DNA from: Paracoccus aminovorans
Lineage (GTDB): Bacteria; Pseudomonadota; Alphaproteobacteria; Rhodobacterales; Rhodobacteraceae
Assembly (NCBI RefSeq): GCF_001546115.1
Contig: NZ_KQ955210.1
Coordinates: forward strand, 122,263-186,262
Direction of reading: 5' to 3'
DNA: 64,000 nt
In this document: one piece after another, positions 43,535 to 53,700 of the stretch
Layout: each line of letters opens with the position of its first letter
Position numbering within the stretch: position 1 is the stretch's first letter
The notes under the pieces: generated by a model
What the model saw: only the letters and a program-made list of their open reading frames with translations
Database searches by the model: none
Told to the model about the DNA's origin: nothing
Translations under genes and position numbers: made by a program

Positions 43535-44473
43535 ATGGCACGAGCCCATGGGGCGCGGGCGCAGATGGCGCTTGCGTTCGAATCTGTCTATGGCACCGCG
43601 CCCGCTTCGGGCTACCGCACGGTGCCCTTCGCCAGCACCACGCTTGGGTCCGAACAGCCGCTGATCGCCTCGGAACTGCTGGGCCAGGGGCGCGATCCGC
43701 TGGCCCCGATCAAGGATGCGGTCACCGCCGATGGGGATGTGGTGGTGCCGATCGACGTCGAGAACTTCGGCCTCTGGCTTAAGGCGGCCTTCGGACAGCC
43801 GACGACCACCGGCACGACGCCCAAGACCCACACCTTCCAGTCTGGCAACTGGACGCTGCCGTCGATGGCCATCGAGACAGCGATGCCCGAAGTGCCGCGT
43901 TACGCGATGTACACCGGCTGTGTCTGCGATCAGCTGTCCTGGCAGATGGCGCGGTCGGGGCTGTTGACCGCCACGGCCCGGCTGGTGGCGCAAGGTGAAA
44001 GCGTCGCGGCGGCCACGGCCGCAGGCACGCCCACCTCGCTGGCGCTGCAGCGGTTCGGGCATTTCAACGGGGCGATCACCCGCAATGGATCGCCGCTCGG
44101 CAATGTCATCTCGGCCGAGGTGACCTATTCCAATGGCCTCGACCGCATCGAGACCATCCGCTCGGACGGGCGCATCGAGGGGGCCGACCCCGGCATGGCC
44201 GCGCTGACGGGCCGGGTGGAAGTGCGCTTTGCCGACACCACGCTGATCACGCAGGCCATCGACGGCACGCCGTGCGAGTTGGTCTTCGCCTGGAGCCTCG
44301 GGGCCAACGCCAGCTTCACCTTCACGGCGCATGCCGTCTACCTGCCGCGGCCGCGCATCGAGATCCCGGGCCCGCAGGGCATCCAGGCAACCTTCGACTG
44401 GCAGGCGGCCCGCGCCACCAGTCCCGCCCGGATGTGCACCGCCGTCCTCGTCAACACCGTCGCAACCTATTGA
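43535..44473 (+). CDS. Major tail tube protein
   Basis: The 312-residue protein (MARAHGARAQMALAFESVYG...; VVVPIDVENFGLWLKAAFG; TPCELVFAWSLGANASFTFT; IQATFDWQAAR) matches phage tail tube proteins that stack into the non-contractile tail. AAAGGAG lies 7 nt before the ATG. It is followed by the chaperone and tape-measure genes as in other siphoviruses. Confidence 0.88.
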   Translation: MARAHGARAQMALAFESVYGTAPASGYRTVPFASTTLGSEQPLIASELLGQGRDPLAPIKDAVTADGDVVVPIDVENFGLWLKAAFGQPTTTGTTPKTHTFQSGNWTLPSMAIETAMPEVPRYAMYTGCVCDQLSWQMARSGLLTATARLVAQGESVAAATAAGTPTSLALQRFGHFNGAITRNGSPLGNVISAEVTYSNGLDRIETIRSDGRIEGADPGMAALTGRVEVRFADTTLITQAIDGTPCELVFAWSLGANASFTFTAHAVYLPRPRIEIPGPQGIQATFDWQAARATSPARMCTAVLVNTVATY

Positions 44474-44484
44474 GAAGGCACGCC

Positions 44485-44922
44485 ATGCTGACCCTCGACC
44501 TCACGAACGCGCCGCAGTGGTGTGACCTCATTCCCGGCGTGCGTGTGAAGCTCCGCCCGCTGACCACGGCCCTGATGGTCTCGGCGCGGGGCGATCCCGC
44601 GATTGCCGACCTGCCTGAGGGCGCTGCGACCGAGGAAGCCGCGCTCGCCATGGCCAAGGCGCTGGCCCGGCGCGCGATCCTCGCATGGGAGGGGATCGGC
44701 GATGCCGATGGCAGTCCCATCGATCCGGGCCCCGAGGCCATCGACGCGCTCCTCGACCTCTGGCCTGCCTTCGAGGCGTTCCAGACAACTTACGTCGCCA
44801 AGGCCCTCCTGCTGGACGCGGAAAAAAACGCCTCTGCGCCCTTGCCGACTGGTCCTTCGGCGGGGGCGAAGGCTACTGCGCGGCCTGTGCTGGACCCTGT
44901 CCCGACTGCCCCGCACGGCTGA
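44485..44922 (+). CDS. Tail assembly chaperone (gpG-like), zero-frame product
   Basis: The 145-residue helical protein (MLTLDLTNAPQWCDLIPGVR...; RAILAWEGIGDADG; LDLWPAFEAFQTTYVAKALL) is the short form of a tail chaperone that binds the tape measure. At codons 113-115 it contains the A AAA AAC slippery site (44823-44829). Beyond the site the zero frame runs 31 more residues (SAPLPTGPSAGAKATARP) before a stop. Confidence 0.85.
   Translation: MLTLDLTNAPQWCDLIPGVRVKLRPLTTALMVSARGDPAIADLPEGAATEEAALAMAKALARRAILAWEGIGDADGSPIDPGPEAIDALLDLWPAFEAFQTTYVAKALLLDAEKNASAPLPTGPSAGAKATARPVLDPVPTAPHG
44823..44829 (+). promoter_or_regulatory. Programmed -1 frameshift site A AAA AAC
   Basis: In the zero frame the codons are GAA AAA AAC, so the heptamer A AAA AAC has the correct X XXY YYZ phase. 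A -1 slip joins the short chaperone to the overlapping downstream frame. Confidence 0.88.
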
Positions 44923-45149
44923 ACCGGCCGCTAACGCTCGAAGGCGCGCAGGTCTGGGACCTGGCGCAGCGCCTTGGCGGCCAGATGCGCGTCATCCCCG
45001 GCGCTGTGATCGGTTGGGACATGGGTGCGGCGCTGGCCCTGGGCGCGGCCCTCGGCATTTCCCCGCCTGCCATCGCCGAACTGCTGCCCGCCTTCGAGGC
45101 GGTGATGGTCCGCCGCGTCAACGAACAGATCGCGGCCAGCCGCGACTGA
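44829..45149 (+). CDS. Tail assembly chaperone extension (gpGT-like), -1 frame
   Basis: Reading in the -1 frame after the slip gives RLCALADWSFGGGEGYCAAC, a Cys-rich patch (CAACAGPCPDCP), then LNRPLTLEGAQVWDLAQRLG and AIAELLPAFEAVMVRRVNEQ. The frame has no good start of its own, which supports synthesis only as a fusion of about 221 residues from 44485. This mirrors lambda G-T, where the T part recruits the tail tube. It ends 27 nt before the tape measure. Confidence 0.82.
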   Translation, partial: RLCALADWSFGGGEGYCAACAGPCPDCPARLNRPLTLEGAQVWDLAQRLGGQMRVIPGAVIGWDMGAALALGAALGISPPAIAELLPAFEAVMVRRVNEQIAASRD

Positions 45150-45176
45150 CCCTATCCCAACCGGAGCCCCGATCCC

Positions 45177-47639
45177 ATGGCCGAGAAACGCGTCTCCGTC
45201 CGGCTCGCCGCCGTTGGCGGTCGCCAGGTGCGCGCCGAGCTGGAAGGTGTCGGTGAGGCCGGGGCCCGTGGCTTCGGCCGCCTGTCACGCGAGATGGAAC
45301 TGGCGAACACCCGACTTGCGGCCTTCGCGCGTCGCGCGGGCCTCGCACTCGGGGCCGCCGCTGCCGCCGCCACGGCCTCGCTCGGGCTGATCGTCCGGTC
45401 GACGGCCGAGAGCGCCGCGCAAGTCCGACAGTTCGCGCAGGTCGCCAACACGACGCCCGAGGCCCTGCAGCGCTGGTCGGCCGGGGCGCGGACGGTGGGT
45501 ATCGAGCAGGAGAAGCTGGCCGACATCCTGAAGGACGTGAACGACCGGGTCGGGGATTTCCTGCAGACCGGCGGCGGGCCGATGGCGGATTTCTTCGAGA
45601 ATGTCGCGCCGCGCGTGGGCGTCACGGCTGACCAGTTCGCGAGGCTTTCCGGTCCCGAGGCGCTGCAACTCTACGTCGACACGCTGGAACGCGCGGGACT
45701 CAGCCAGCAGGAGATGACCTTCTATCTCGAGGCCATGGCCTCGGACGCCACGCGGCTGATCCCCCTCCTGCGCAATGGTGGGGCGGAGATGACGCGGCTT
45801 GGCGACCAAGCCTCCGACCTTGGGGCGGTTCTGGACAGCGATGCGCTGGAAGCCCTGCGCCGCACGCAGCTGGCGCTGGGCACCGTATCGCTGGTCTTCG
45901 ACGGGTTGCGCAACCGCATCGCCGTCGCCGTGGCCCCGACCATCGAGGCGCTCGCCAATGCCTTCGTTGCGCTGGCCTCGGACGGCGGCATCCTGCGCTC
46001 GGCCATCGACGGGCTGATCGGCAATCTCGGGCGTCTCGCCTCTTATGCCGCGACTTTCGCCGCCGTCATGGCCGGGCGCTGGGTGGCGGGCTTGGCCGCC
46101 GCCGCCCTCTCCGTACGCGGGCTCGCAACGGCGCTCGTGTTCCTGCGCGGTGCCCTCATCCGCACCGGCATCGGGGCGTTGATCGTCGGCGCGGGCGAGC
46201 TGGTCTACCAGTTCTCGCAGCTTGTCACCCGTGTCGGCGGCGTGGGCGAGGCCTTCCGCCTGCTCGGCGATCTGGCCCGCGAGGTCTGGTCCCGTATCGG
46301 GCTGTCGCTGGACGCTGCCCTCGCGCGGATGGCGGCCGGGTGGGAGGGGCTGAAGGCGGCCGGTCTCTCGGCCCTCGAGGGCACCATCGCAGGCGTCGTC
46401 AGCTTCGGCGACCGGACGGCCGCGATCTTCCAAGGGGCCTATGATGCGGCCGTGGCGATCTGGGGCAGCCTGCCCGGTGCCATCGGCGATTTCGCCTTCC
46501 AGGCCGCAAACGGGCTGATCTCGGGCGTCGAGGCGATGCTGAACGGCGTCGTCACGCGCATCAACAGCTTCATCGAGACCCTGAATGCCGCGCTGGCCCT
46601 CCTGCCGGAATGGGCCACTGGCGAAGGTGGGGTGCGGATTGGAACGCTCGATCCGGTGGAACTCGGCCGCATCGGCAATCCGTTCGAGGGCGCCGCGACC
46701 GCAGCCGGTGCCGCGGCCGCGGATGCCTTCTCGGCTGCGCTGGCACGCACCTATCTGGAACCGCCCGATCTTGGCCTCGGCGCGATGGCCGAGGATGCCC
46801 TCGCTCGGGCCGATGGGTTCCGCGAAGCGGCAGGCATGCTCGCCGATGCTGCCGGTCGGCCGCTGGCCAGCTGGCAGGCGTTGAAGGATGCCGTGACCGG
46901 CACAGGGAAGGAAGCCGAGGCCGCACTCGCCGATGCGGCCGCGTCGGCCGATGCTCTCACGGCCGGGCTGAATGACACGGCCACCGCCGCCGATAGCGCG
47001 GGCGGTGCCGCGCACGACGCTGGGGCCGCTGCAGCCGAAGGCGCGGACACCGCCCTGATCGGCTGGCAGGCCGTCACCGCGGCGCTCGCCGACTACGCCG
47101 CGAAGGCTCGCAACATTGGCGGCGATATCGGCAGCGCGCTGGTCGGGGCGTTTCAGAGCGCCGAGAACGCCATCGGCGACTTCGTGAAGACCGGCAAACT
47201 CGACTTCCGAGATCTGGTCACATCGATGATCGCCGATCTCGCCAAGCTCGCCGCCCGGCGTTTCATCCTTGGCCCCATCGCCAACGCCCTTTCCGGCGCG
47301 CTGGGCGGGGCAGGCGGGATTTTCGCAAACATCCTGCATGCAGGCGGGATGGTCGGCGGCCCGAGCCCCGGCCGGATGGTCCCGGCCCTGGCATTCGCGG
47401 GCGCGTCTCGGATGCACACCGGCGGTTGGGCCGGACTGCGCCCCGATGAAGTGCCCGCGATCCTGCAACGCGGGGAGCGGGTTCTCTCCCGGCGCGAAGC
47501 AGCAAGCTACGGCCAGGCGGGCGCGCCCACCGTCAACGTCACGATCAACGCCCGCGACGCCGAGAGTTTCCGCCAGTCCCGGACGCAGGTCGCCAGCGAC
47601 ATCGCCCGAGCCGTGTCCCTCGGGCAGAGGGGGATGTGA
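45177..47639 (+). CDS. Tail tape measure protein
   Basis: The 820-residue protein sets tail length. It has an Ala-rich coiled-coil N-terminus with a hydrophobic stretch (RRAGLALGAAAAAATASLGL), a tape-measure core (VANTTPEALQRWSAGARTVG; VNDRVGDFLQTGGGPM), long hydrophobic helices in the middle and a C-terminus with a lambda-H-like MHTGGWAGLRPDEVPAILQR segment. The length would fit a tail of roughly 120 nm by the usual 1.5 A per residue rule. Confidence 0.93.
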   Translation: MAEKRVSVRLAAVGGRQVRAELEGVGEAGARGFGRLSREMELANTRLAAFARRAGLALGAAAAAATASLGLIVRSTAESAAQVRQFAQVANTTPEALQRWSAGARTVGIEQEKLADILKDVNDRVGDFLQTGGGPMADFFENVAPRVGVTADQFARLSGPEALQLYVDTLERAGLSQQEMTFYLEAMASDATRLIPLLRNGGAEMTRLGDQASDLGAVLDSDALEALRRTQLALGTVSLVFDGLRNRIAVAVAPTIEALANAFVALASDGGILRSAIDGLIGNLGRLASYAATFAAVMAGRWVAGLAAAALSVRGLATALVFLRGALIRTGIGALIVGAGELVYQFSQLVTRVGGVGEAFRLLGDLAREVWSRIGLSLDAALARMAAGWEGLKAAGLSALEGTIAGVVSFGDRTAAIFQGAYDAAVAIWGSLPGAIGDFAFQAANGLISGVEAMLNGVVTRINSFIETLNAALALLPEWATGEGGVRIGTLDPVELGRIGNPFEGAATAAGAAAADAFSAALARTYLEPPDLGLGAMAEDALARADGFREAAGMLADAAGRPLASWQALKDAVTGTGKEAEAALADAAASADALTAGLNDTATAADSAGGAAHDAGAAAAEGADTALIGWQAVTAALADYAAKARNIGGDIGSALVGAFQSAENAIGDFVKTGKLDFRDLVTSMIADLAKLAARRFILGPIANALSGALGGAGGIFANILHAGGMVGGPSPGRMVPALAFAGASRMHTGGWAGLRPDEVPAILQRGERVLSRREAASYGQAGAPTVNVTINARDAESFRQSRTQVASDIARAVSLGQRGM

Positions 47640-48265
47640 TGGCCTTCCACGAGGTCCGGTTTCCGGACAACATCAGCCGCGGCGCACGCGGTGGCCCCGA
47701 GCGGCGCACCCAGATCGTCGAGCTCGCCTCGGGCGCCGAGGAACGCAACGCCAGCTGGGCCAACAGCCGCCGCCGCTATGACGTCGCCTATGGCATTCGC
47801 CGCGCTGATGATCTGGCGGCGGTCGTCGCCTTCTTCGAGGCCCGCAACGGCCGCCTGCACGGCTTCCGCTTCAAGGACTGGGCCGATTTCAAGTCCTGCC
47901 TGCCGTCGCAGACGCCGGGGCCGACCAACCAGCCGATTGGCACCGGCAACGGATCGGCCACCCTGTTTCAACTGACCAAGCGCTACACTTCCGGCGCGCA
48001 GTCCTGGACGCGCTCGATCACCAAGCCGGTGGCCGGGACCGTCACCCTAGCCCTGAACGGCACGCCGCAGGCCTCCGGCTGGTCGGTTTCCACTGCGACG
48101 GGCCTCGTCACCTTCACCACCGCCCCGGCCGCAGGCGTCGCGATCACCGCAGGTTTCGAATTCGACGTCCCCGTCCGCTTCGACACTGACGCCCTCGACG
48201 TCACGCTCGATCTCGAACGTCTCGGATCGATCACCACGATCCCCCTCATCGAACTCCGCCTCTGA
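47639..48265 (+). CDS. DUF2460 distal tail protein (GTA gp12-like)
   Basis: The 208-residue protein (MAFHEVRFPDNISRGARGGP...; RRRYDVAYGIRRADDLAAVV; GRLHGFRFKDWADF; LERLGSITTIPLIEL) matches the DUF2460 family, equivalent to ORFg12 of the Rhodobacter gene transfer agent, a ring at the tail tip. A GTG just upstream is in frame, but the ATG at 47639, sharing a base with the tape-measure stop, is preferred. Confidence 0.9.
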   Translation: MAFHEVRFPDNISRGARGGPERRTQIVELASGAEERNASWANSRRRYDVAYGIRRADDLAAVVAFFEARNGRLHGFRFKDWADFKSCLPSQTPGPTNQPIGTGNGSATLFQLTKRYTSGAQSWTRSITKPVAGTVTLALNGTPQASGWSVSTATGLVTFTTAPAAGVAITAGFEFDVPVRFDTDALDVTLDLERLGSITTIPLIELRL

Positions 48266-48277
48266 AGGACCGATCCC

Positions 48278-48568
48278 ATGTCCGAACCCACGACCGTGCG
48301 CATGGGCGCACTGGCCGCCTACCTGAGCCTTGCCCTCGCGCTGTCGGCGCAGGGCGGGGCCGCGATCTGGTGGGCGGGCACGCAGAACACCCGCATGACG
48401 TCGCTCGAGGCGCGGGTGGCCGAACTGCTCTCCACCTCGCCGCTCTACCACCGGCAGATCGTCGAAGCCGACCGCCGCATCGCCGTCATCGACGAGCGGA
48501 TCGCAAACATCCTCGCCCGGATCGAGGCGCTGACCGCCGCGCTCGAACGCCGCCACGACGTCCCCTGA
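48278..48568 (+). CDS. Small membrane / coiled-coil protein, possible spanin or holin partner
   Basis: The 96-residue protein has one membrane segment near its N-terminus (GALAAYLSLALALSAQGGAA, residues 10-29) followed by a coiled coil (MTSLEARVAELLS; ADRRIAVIDERIANILARIE). This layout resembles i-spanins or phage membrane anchors. It lies directly before the lysozyme gene. Confidence 0.72.
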   Translation: MSEPTTVRMGALAAYLSLALALSAQGGAAIWWAGTQNTRMTSLEARVAELLSTSPLYHRQIVEADRRIAVIDERIANILARIEALTAALERRHDVP

Positions 48569-48589
48569 TTTCCCAAAAGGACCACCGCC

Positions 48590-49240
48590 ATGCAGACCAC
48601 CGACCGGGGGCTTCTGGCCCTGATCCGGCACGAAGGCGTCGTGCCCGGACCCTATCTCGACGTGAGGGACGTCTGGACCTTTGGCATCGGCCACACCGCT
48701 GCTGCCGGGCCGCCCGATCCGGCGCGCATGCCACGCGGGATGCCCGCCGACACGCAAGCCGGGATCAGCGAGGCGTTTCGGCTCTTTCGCACCGACCTCG
48801 CGACCTACGAGGCCGAAGTGCTGCGCGCGGTGAAGGTGCCGCTGGAACCGCACGAGTTCGATGCGCTGGTCTCCTTCCACTACAACACGGGTGGCATCGC
48901 CAAGGCTGCGCTGACACGTCACCTGAACGCAGGCAACCGCGCGGCGGCCGCAGCGGCCTTCATGGGCTGGCTCAAGCCCGCCGCCATTCGGTCCCGGCGC
49001 GAGGCGGAACGCGATCTCTTCGCGAAAGGTATCTACCCGACCGGCACCGTCCCGGTCTGGGCCGTCGACCGCAACGGCAGGGTGGATTTCTCGCGGCCGA
49101 TCAGGCGGCTGACCGAGGCCGAGGCGCTGGCCTTGCTGCGCCCGAGCGGCACGCCAATGCCGCCTCCCACCCATCCCGCCACCGCGCCCAGCTGGTGGCA
49201 GCGCCTCGCCAGCCTCTTCACCGGAAAGGAAACGACATGA
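48590..49240 (+). CDS. Phage lysozyme (GH24 endolysin)
   Basis: The 216-residue muramidase has the GH24 catalytic Glu in LIRHEGVVPGPYLDV, a TFGIGHT motif with the catalytic Thr, and LVSFHYNTGGIAKAALTRHL. It degrades peptidoglycan at lysis. No signal peptide or N-terminal anchor is seen, so it depends on a holin. A C-terminal extension (AEALALLRPSG; WWQRLASLFTG) goes beyond the family core and may help membrane or wall binding. ATGA overlap couples it to the next gene. Confidence 0.93.
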   Translation: MQTTDRGLLALIRHEGVVPGPYLDVRDVWTFGIGHTAAAGPPDPARMPRGMPADTQAGISEAFRLFRTDLATYEAEVLRAVKVPLEPHEFDALVSFHYNTGGIAKAALTRHLNAGNRAAAAAAFMGWLKPAAIRSRREAERDLFAKGIYPTGTVPVWAVDRNGRVDFSRPIRRLTEAEALALLRPSGTPMPPPTHPATAPSWWQRLASLFTGKETT

Positions 49241-49446
49241 ACTGGACCTTTGCCCGCGGCCTCGTCTATCTCGCCTGCCTTATCGCCTCCGGCCTCGCGA
49301 TGGCGGGGCTGGCGGATTTCGACCTGGCGACCGGAACCTTCGACCTCAGGCCCTTCAACCTCTATGCCCTGACCGGCGCGGCAGGCGGGGTCGTCTCCTC
49401 GGCGCTGGCCTCGATCGCGCTCTGGCGCGGCTGGGGGCGGAAGTGA
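49237..49446 (+). CDS. Small two-helix membrane protein, likely holin
   Basis: The 69-residue protein has two hydrophobic segments (GLVYLACLIASGLAMAGLAD; LTGAAGGVVSSALASIALW) and a basic C-terminal end (RGWGRK), the pattern of small holins. It overlaps the lysozyme stop by ATGA and the next gene by 4 nt. The role is inferred from layout and position. Confidence 0.78.
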   Translation: MNWTFARGLVYLACLIASGLAMAGLADFDLATGTFDLRPFNLYALTGAAGGVVSSALASIALWRGWGRK

Positions 49447-50327
49447 AGTCGCTCCCGCCAGCACTGCAGGCCCATCTCGACGAAGGCACCACGACGCTCG
49501 CCTGGTGCTGGCGGATCACCCGGGCGGACGGCGTGACCTTCGGCTTCACCGATCACGACCGGACGCTGTCGTTCGACGGGACCGAGTTCGAACCGGAAAG
49601 CGGGCTGACGGCGTCCGAAGTCCGGTCGGGGTCGGATCTGTCCGTGGATGCGCAGGATGCCCAAGGGGTGCTGTCGTCGGACCGGATCACCGAGACCGAC
49701 ATCCTCGACGGCCGGTGGGACAATGCGGCAGTCGAGGTCTGGCGCGTGAACTGGTCGGCCCCGGCGCAGCGCGTGCTCCTGCGCCGCGGCGCCATCGGTC
49801 AGATCCGGCGCGGGCGGCTCGCCTTCGTCGCCGAGGTCAGGTCGCTGGCGCACATCCTTGGCCAGACCGTCGGACGAACGTTCCAGGCCAGCTGCGACGC
49901 CGCGCTGGGTGATGCACGCTGCGGCGTGAACCTTGAGGCCCCGGCCTTCAAGGGCATCGGCGCGGTGATCGATGCGCTGCGCGACCGAGCCTTTACAGCC
50001 TCCGGCCTCGGCAGTTTCGCGGCGGGGTGGTTCGCCTTCGGTCTCGTCGAATGGTCGACTGGGGCGAATGCCGGGCGACGGGTCGAGGTGCTGTCGCATG
50101 ATCTCGTCGACGGTCTGGCGATCCTCACCCTGCTGGAAGCCCCGGTGCGGCCGATCATGGCGACGGATGCTTTTGTGGTCCGGGCGGGCTGCGACAAGCG
50201 GATCGCGACCTGCGGGACGAAGTTCGCCAATGTCGCCAACTTTCGCGGCTTCCCCCACATCCCAGGTCAAGACGCGGTCCTGCGCTACGCTAGCAAGGAC
50301 GGCGGCCACGAGGGAGCTGTGCTGTGA
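49443..50327 (+). CDS. DUF2163 tail tip protein (GTA gp13-like)
   Basis: The 294-residue protein (LAWCWRITRADGVTFGFTDH; HILGQTVGRTFQASCDAALG; DARCGVNLEAP; AGCDKRIATCGTKFANVANF; GFPHIPGQD) matches DUF2163, the hub equivalent ORFg13 of the gene transfer agent. The conserved Cys residues probably hold an iron-sulfur cluster as described for that family. It overlaps the NlpC gene by 4 nt. Confidence 0.93.
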   Translation: MKSLPPALQAHLDEGTTTLAWCWRITRADGVTFGFTDHDRTLSFDGTEFEPESGLTASEVRSGSDLSVDAQDAQGVLSSDRITETDILDGRWDNAAVEVWRVNWSAPAQRVLLRRGAIGQIRRGRLAFVAEVRSLAHILGQTVGRTFQASCDAALGDARCGVNLEAPAFKGIGAVIDALRDRAFTASGLGSFAAGWFAFGLVEWSTGANAGRRVEVLSHDLVDGLAILTLLEAPVRPIMATDAFVVRAGCDKRIATCGTKFANVANFRGFPHIPGQDAVLRYASKDGGHEGAVL

Positions 50328-50758
50328 AGGCCGCCGATCCGACCCGCGTCATCGCCGCTGCCCGATCCTGGCTTGGCACGCCCTATCACGACCAGGCGAG
50401 CTTGCGCGGGGTCGGCTGCGACTGCCTCGGCCTCGCGCGCGGTGTCTGGCGCGACGTGGTCGGGCCGGAGCCCTTCCCGATCCCGCCCTACAGCCGGGAT
50501 TGGGGCGAGACCGGTCCGCGCGAGGTTCTGGCGGATGGAGCGCGGGCGATGATGCCGGAGATCGCACCGGCAGATGCCCCACCCGGCGCGCTGGTCCTGT
50601 TCCGCATGATGCCCCGCGCTATCGCCAAGCATGTCGGCATCCTGACCGGACCGGGCACCTTCCTTCACGCCTATGAGCGACTAGGCGTGATCGAGGAACC
50701 GCTGACGCCCACATGGCGACGCCGCATCGCCTTCGCCTTCCTCTTCCCCGCTCGCTGA
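50324..50758 (+). CDS. NlpC/P60 peptidoglycan peptidase (GTA gp14-like)
   Basis: The 144-residue tail-tip peptidase has the catalytic Cys in VGCDCLGLARG, His in AKHVGILTG and a third polar residue in FLHAYERLG. It opens peptidoglycan for DNA entry. Size and order (DUF2163, NlpC, megatron) are the same as in gene transfer agents. Confidence 0.93.
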   Translation: MKAADPTRVIAAARSWLGTPYHDQASLRGVGCDCLGLARGVWRDVVGPEPFPIPPYSRDWGETGPREVLADGARAMMPEIAPADAPPGALVLFRMMPRAIAKHVGILTGPGTFLHAYERLGVIEEPLTPTWRRRIAFAFLFPAR

Positions 50759-50767
50759 GATTTTCCC

Positions 50768-53700
50768 ATGGCCACGCTTGTCCTCGGCGCTGTCGGTTCC
50801 GCCATCGGCGGGGCGTTCGGTGGCGCGATCCTCGGTTTTTCCGGAGCCGCCATCGGCGGTTTCATCGGCTCGACCATCGGTTCGGTCGTCGATAGCTGGA
50901 TCGTGTCCTCGCTGGCGCCCGCGCAGAAGATCGAGGGCCAGCGCCTCGACAGCTTGCGGATCACCTCGGCCACGGAAGGCGCGATCATCCCGCGCCTTTA
51001 CGGCCGCATGCGCATTGGCGGCAACATCATCTGGGCCACGGATTTCCGCGAGGAGACCAAGACCACGACACAGGGCGGCGGCAAGGGCGGCGGCGGTGGC
51101 CGGGTCCAGACGACGGAATACCTCTACTACGCCTCCTTCGCGGTCGCCTTGTGCGAAGGCCCGATCACCGGCATCGGCCGCATCTGGGCGGACGGCAAGC
51201 CGCTCGACATGACCGGGATCACCTGGCGCTGGTATCCCGGCGACGAAGCGCAAGCTGCGGACCCCTTCATCGCGGCCAAAATGGGGGTGACCAATACCCC
51301 AGCCTATCGCGGGACAGCCTATGTGGTCTTCGAGGAACTGGCGCTCTCGAACTACGGCAATCGACTGCCGCAGCTTTCGTTCGAGGTCTTCCGGCCGCTC
51401 GCGGATCCCGACACGGCCGAGGGGCTGGTCAAAGCCGTGACCATGATCCCGGCCTCGGGCGAGTTCACCTATGCTACCGAAGCGGTCCGCAAGACAGTCG
51501 GGGCCACGACCACCATCTTTGGCCAGACGACAGGCGGCACCACCTCGGCCGAGAACCTGAACGCGCTGCCCGATGAGGCCGATATCGTCGTGGCCCTCGA
51601 CCGTTTGCAGGCCATGGCCCCGGCCGTCGAGAGTGTCAGCCTCGTCGTCGCCTGGTTCGGCAATGACCTGCGCGCGGGCAATTGCTCGATCAAACCGGGC
51701 GTCGAGGTGGCGACGAAGGTCACCAGCCCAAAGGTGTGGACGGTCAACGGCGTGGCACGGGCCGCCGCCCATCTCGTCAGCCGCGATGCCGAGGATCGGC
51801 CCGTCTATGGCGGCACACCTGCGGATTTCGCGGTGGTGCAGGCGATCCGCGAGATGAAGGCGCGCGGCCTGCGCGTCACCTTCTATCCCTTCCTGCTGAT
51901 GGACGTGCCACCCGGCAACACGCTGCCGAACCCCTACAGCGCGAATGCCGCGACGCCGGGCCAGCCGAGTTTCCCGTGGCGGGGCCGGATCACCTGTTCC
52001 CCGGCGTCGGGCTATGCCGGAACTGCGGACAAGACAGCAGCCGCCGCAACACAGGTCTCCAGCTTCTTCGGTACAGCCACCCTGGCGCAGTTCGCAGTAT
52101 CGGGCGACAACGTGAACTGGACCGGCCCCGCGGGTGACTGGGGCCTGAGGCGCATGATCCTGCATTACGCCCATCTCTGCACGGTGGCGGGAGGTGTCGA
52201 TGCCTTCCTGATCGGGACCGAGATGCGGGGACTGTCGACGATCCGGTCCAGCGGCAGCGCCTATCCGGCCGTGACGGCGTTCAAGGCGCTGGCGGCGGAT
52301 GTAAAGTCAGTCCTCGGCGCGGGCACCAAGGTCGGCTATGCTTCCGACTGGTCCGAGTATTTCGGCCACCAGCCCGGCGATGGAACAGGGGACGTGTTCT
52401 TCCACCTCGACCCGCTCTGGTCGGACGCGAACATCGACTTCATCGGCATCGACAACTACATGCCGCTCTCCGACTGGCGCGACGGGTTCGACCATGCCGA
52501 CGCCCTCGAGGGCTGGCCCGGCATCCATGACCGGGCCTACCTGCAGGCCAACATTGCCGGGGGCGAGGGCTTCGACTGGTTCTATGCCAGTGCGGCCGAC
52601 AGGTCGGCGCAACTGCGCACGCCCATCACCGACGGCGCTGCAGGCAAGTCCTGGGTCTTCCGCTACAAGGATCTCCGCGCCTGGTGGTCGAACCCGCATT
52701 TCAACCGACCGGGCGGGATCGAGAGCGGCACGCCGACGGCATGGGTGCCGCAGTCAAAGCCCGTCTGGTTCACCGAGCTTGGATGCCCCGCCATCGACCG
52801 AGGCACGAACCAGCCGAACGTGTTCTTCGACCCGAAGTCCTCCGAGAGCTTCACGCCTTACTTCTCGCGCGGCTGGCGCGACGACGCCATCCAGCGTGCC
52901 TACCTCGAGGCCAGTTACCTCTGGTGGGGCACCTCAGCGAACAATCCGGTTTCGGCCATCTACGGCGACCGGATGGTGCATGTGCCGGAATGCGCCGCCT
53001 GGACCTGGGATGCGCGGCCCTATCCCTTCTTCCCCGAACTGACGGGCATCTGGACGGACGGCCCCAACTGGCGGCTCGGTCACTGGCTGACAGGTCGGCT
53101 GGGCGCGGTGTCGCTCGCCGCGCTCGTGCGCCACCTCTGCATGCGCGCCGGTCTTGCGGAAAGCCTGATCGACGTTTCCGGCCTCTGGGGCGCGGTCGAG
53201 GGCTATGTCATCGGCGCGCTGGAAAGCCCGCGCGCGTCGATTTCTACTTTGGCCCGCCACTTCGGCTTCGATGCCATCGAGACCGAGGGCGTGATCCGCT
53301 TCGTCATGCGCGGCCGGGCATCCAGCCTGACCCTATCGGTCGACGATCTGGCCTCCAGCCGCGAGGGTGAGGTGCTGGAACTGACGCGGGGCCAGGAAAC
53401 CGAGCTGCCGCAGGCGCTGAAATGGCAACTAGCCCGGGCCGACGAGGACTACGACGCCGCGCTGGTCGAGGCGCGACGCATCACCGTCGATACGGCGCGG
53501 ATCACATCGGAGAGTTTCCCGATGGCCGTTCCGCCGGAAGAGGCGGAACGCCGCTGCCGCCGCGCTCTGCTCGAAGCCTGGACTGGGCGCGAGAGCGCAA
53601 TCTTCCGCCTTCCGCCCTCGCGGCTGGCGCTCGATCCCGCCGACGTGATCCGGCTCGCCCATGACGGGCGGGAGATCGAGTTCCGTCTCGTCTCCGTCGC

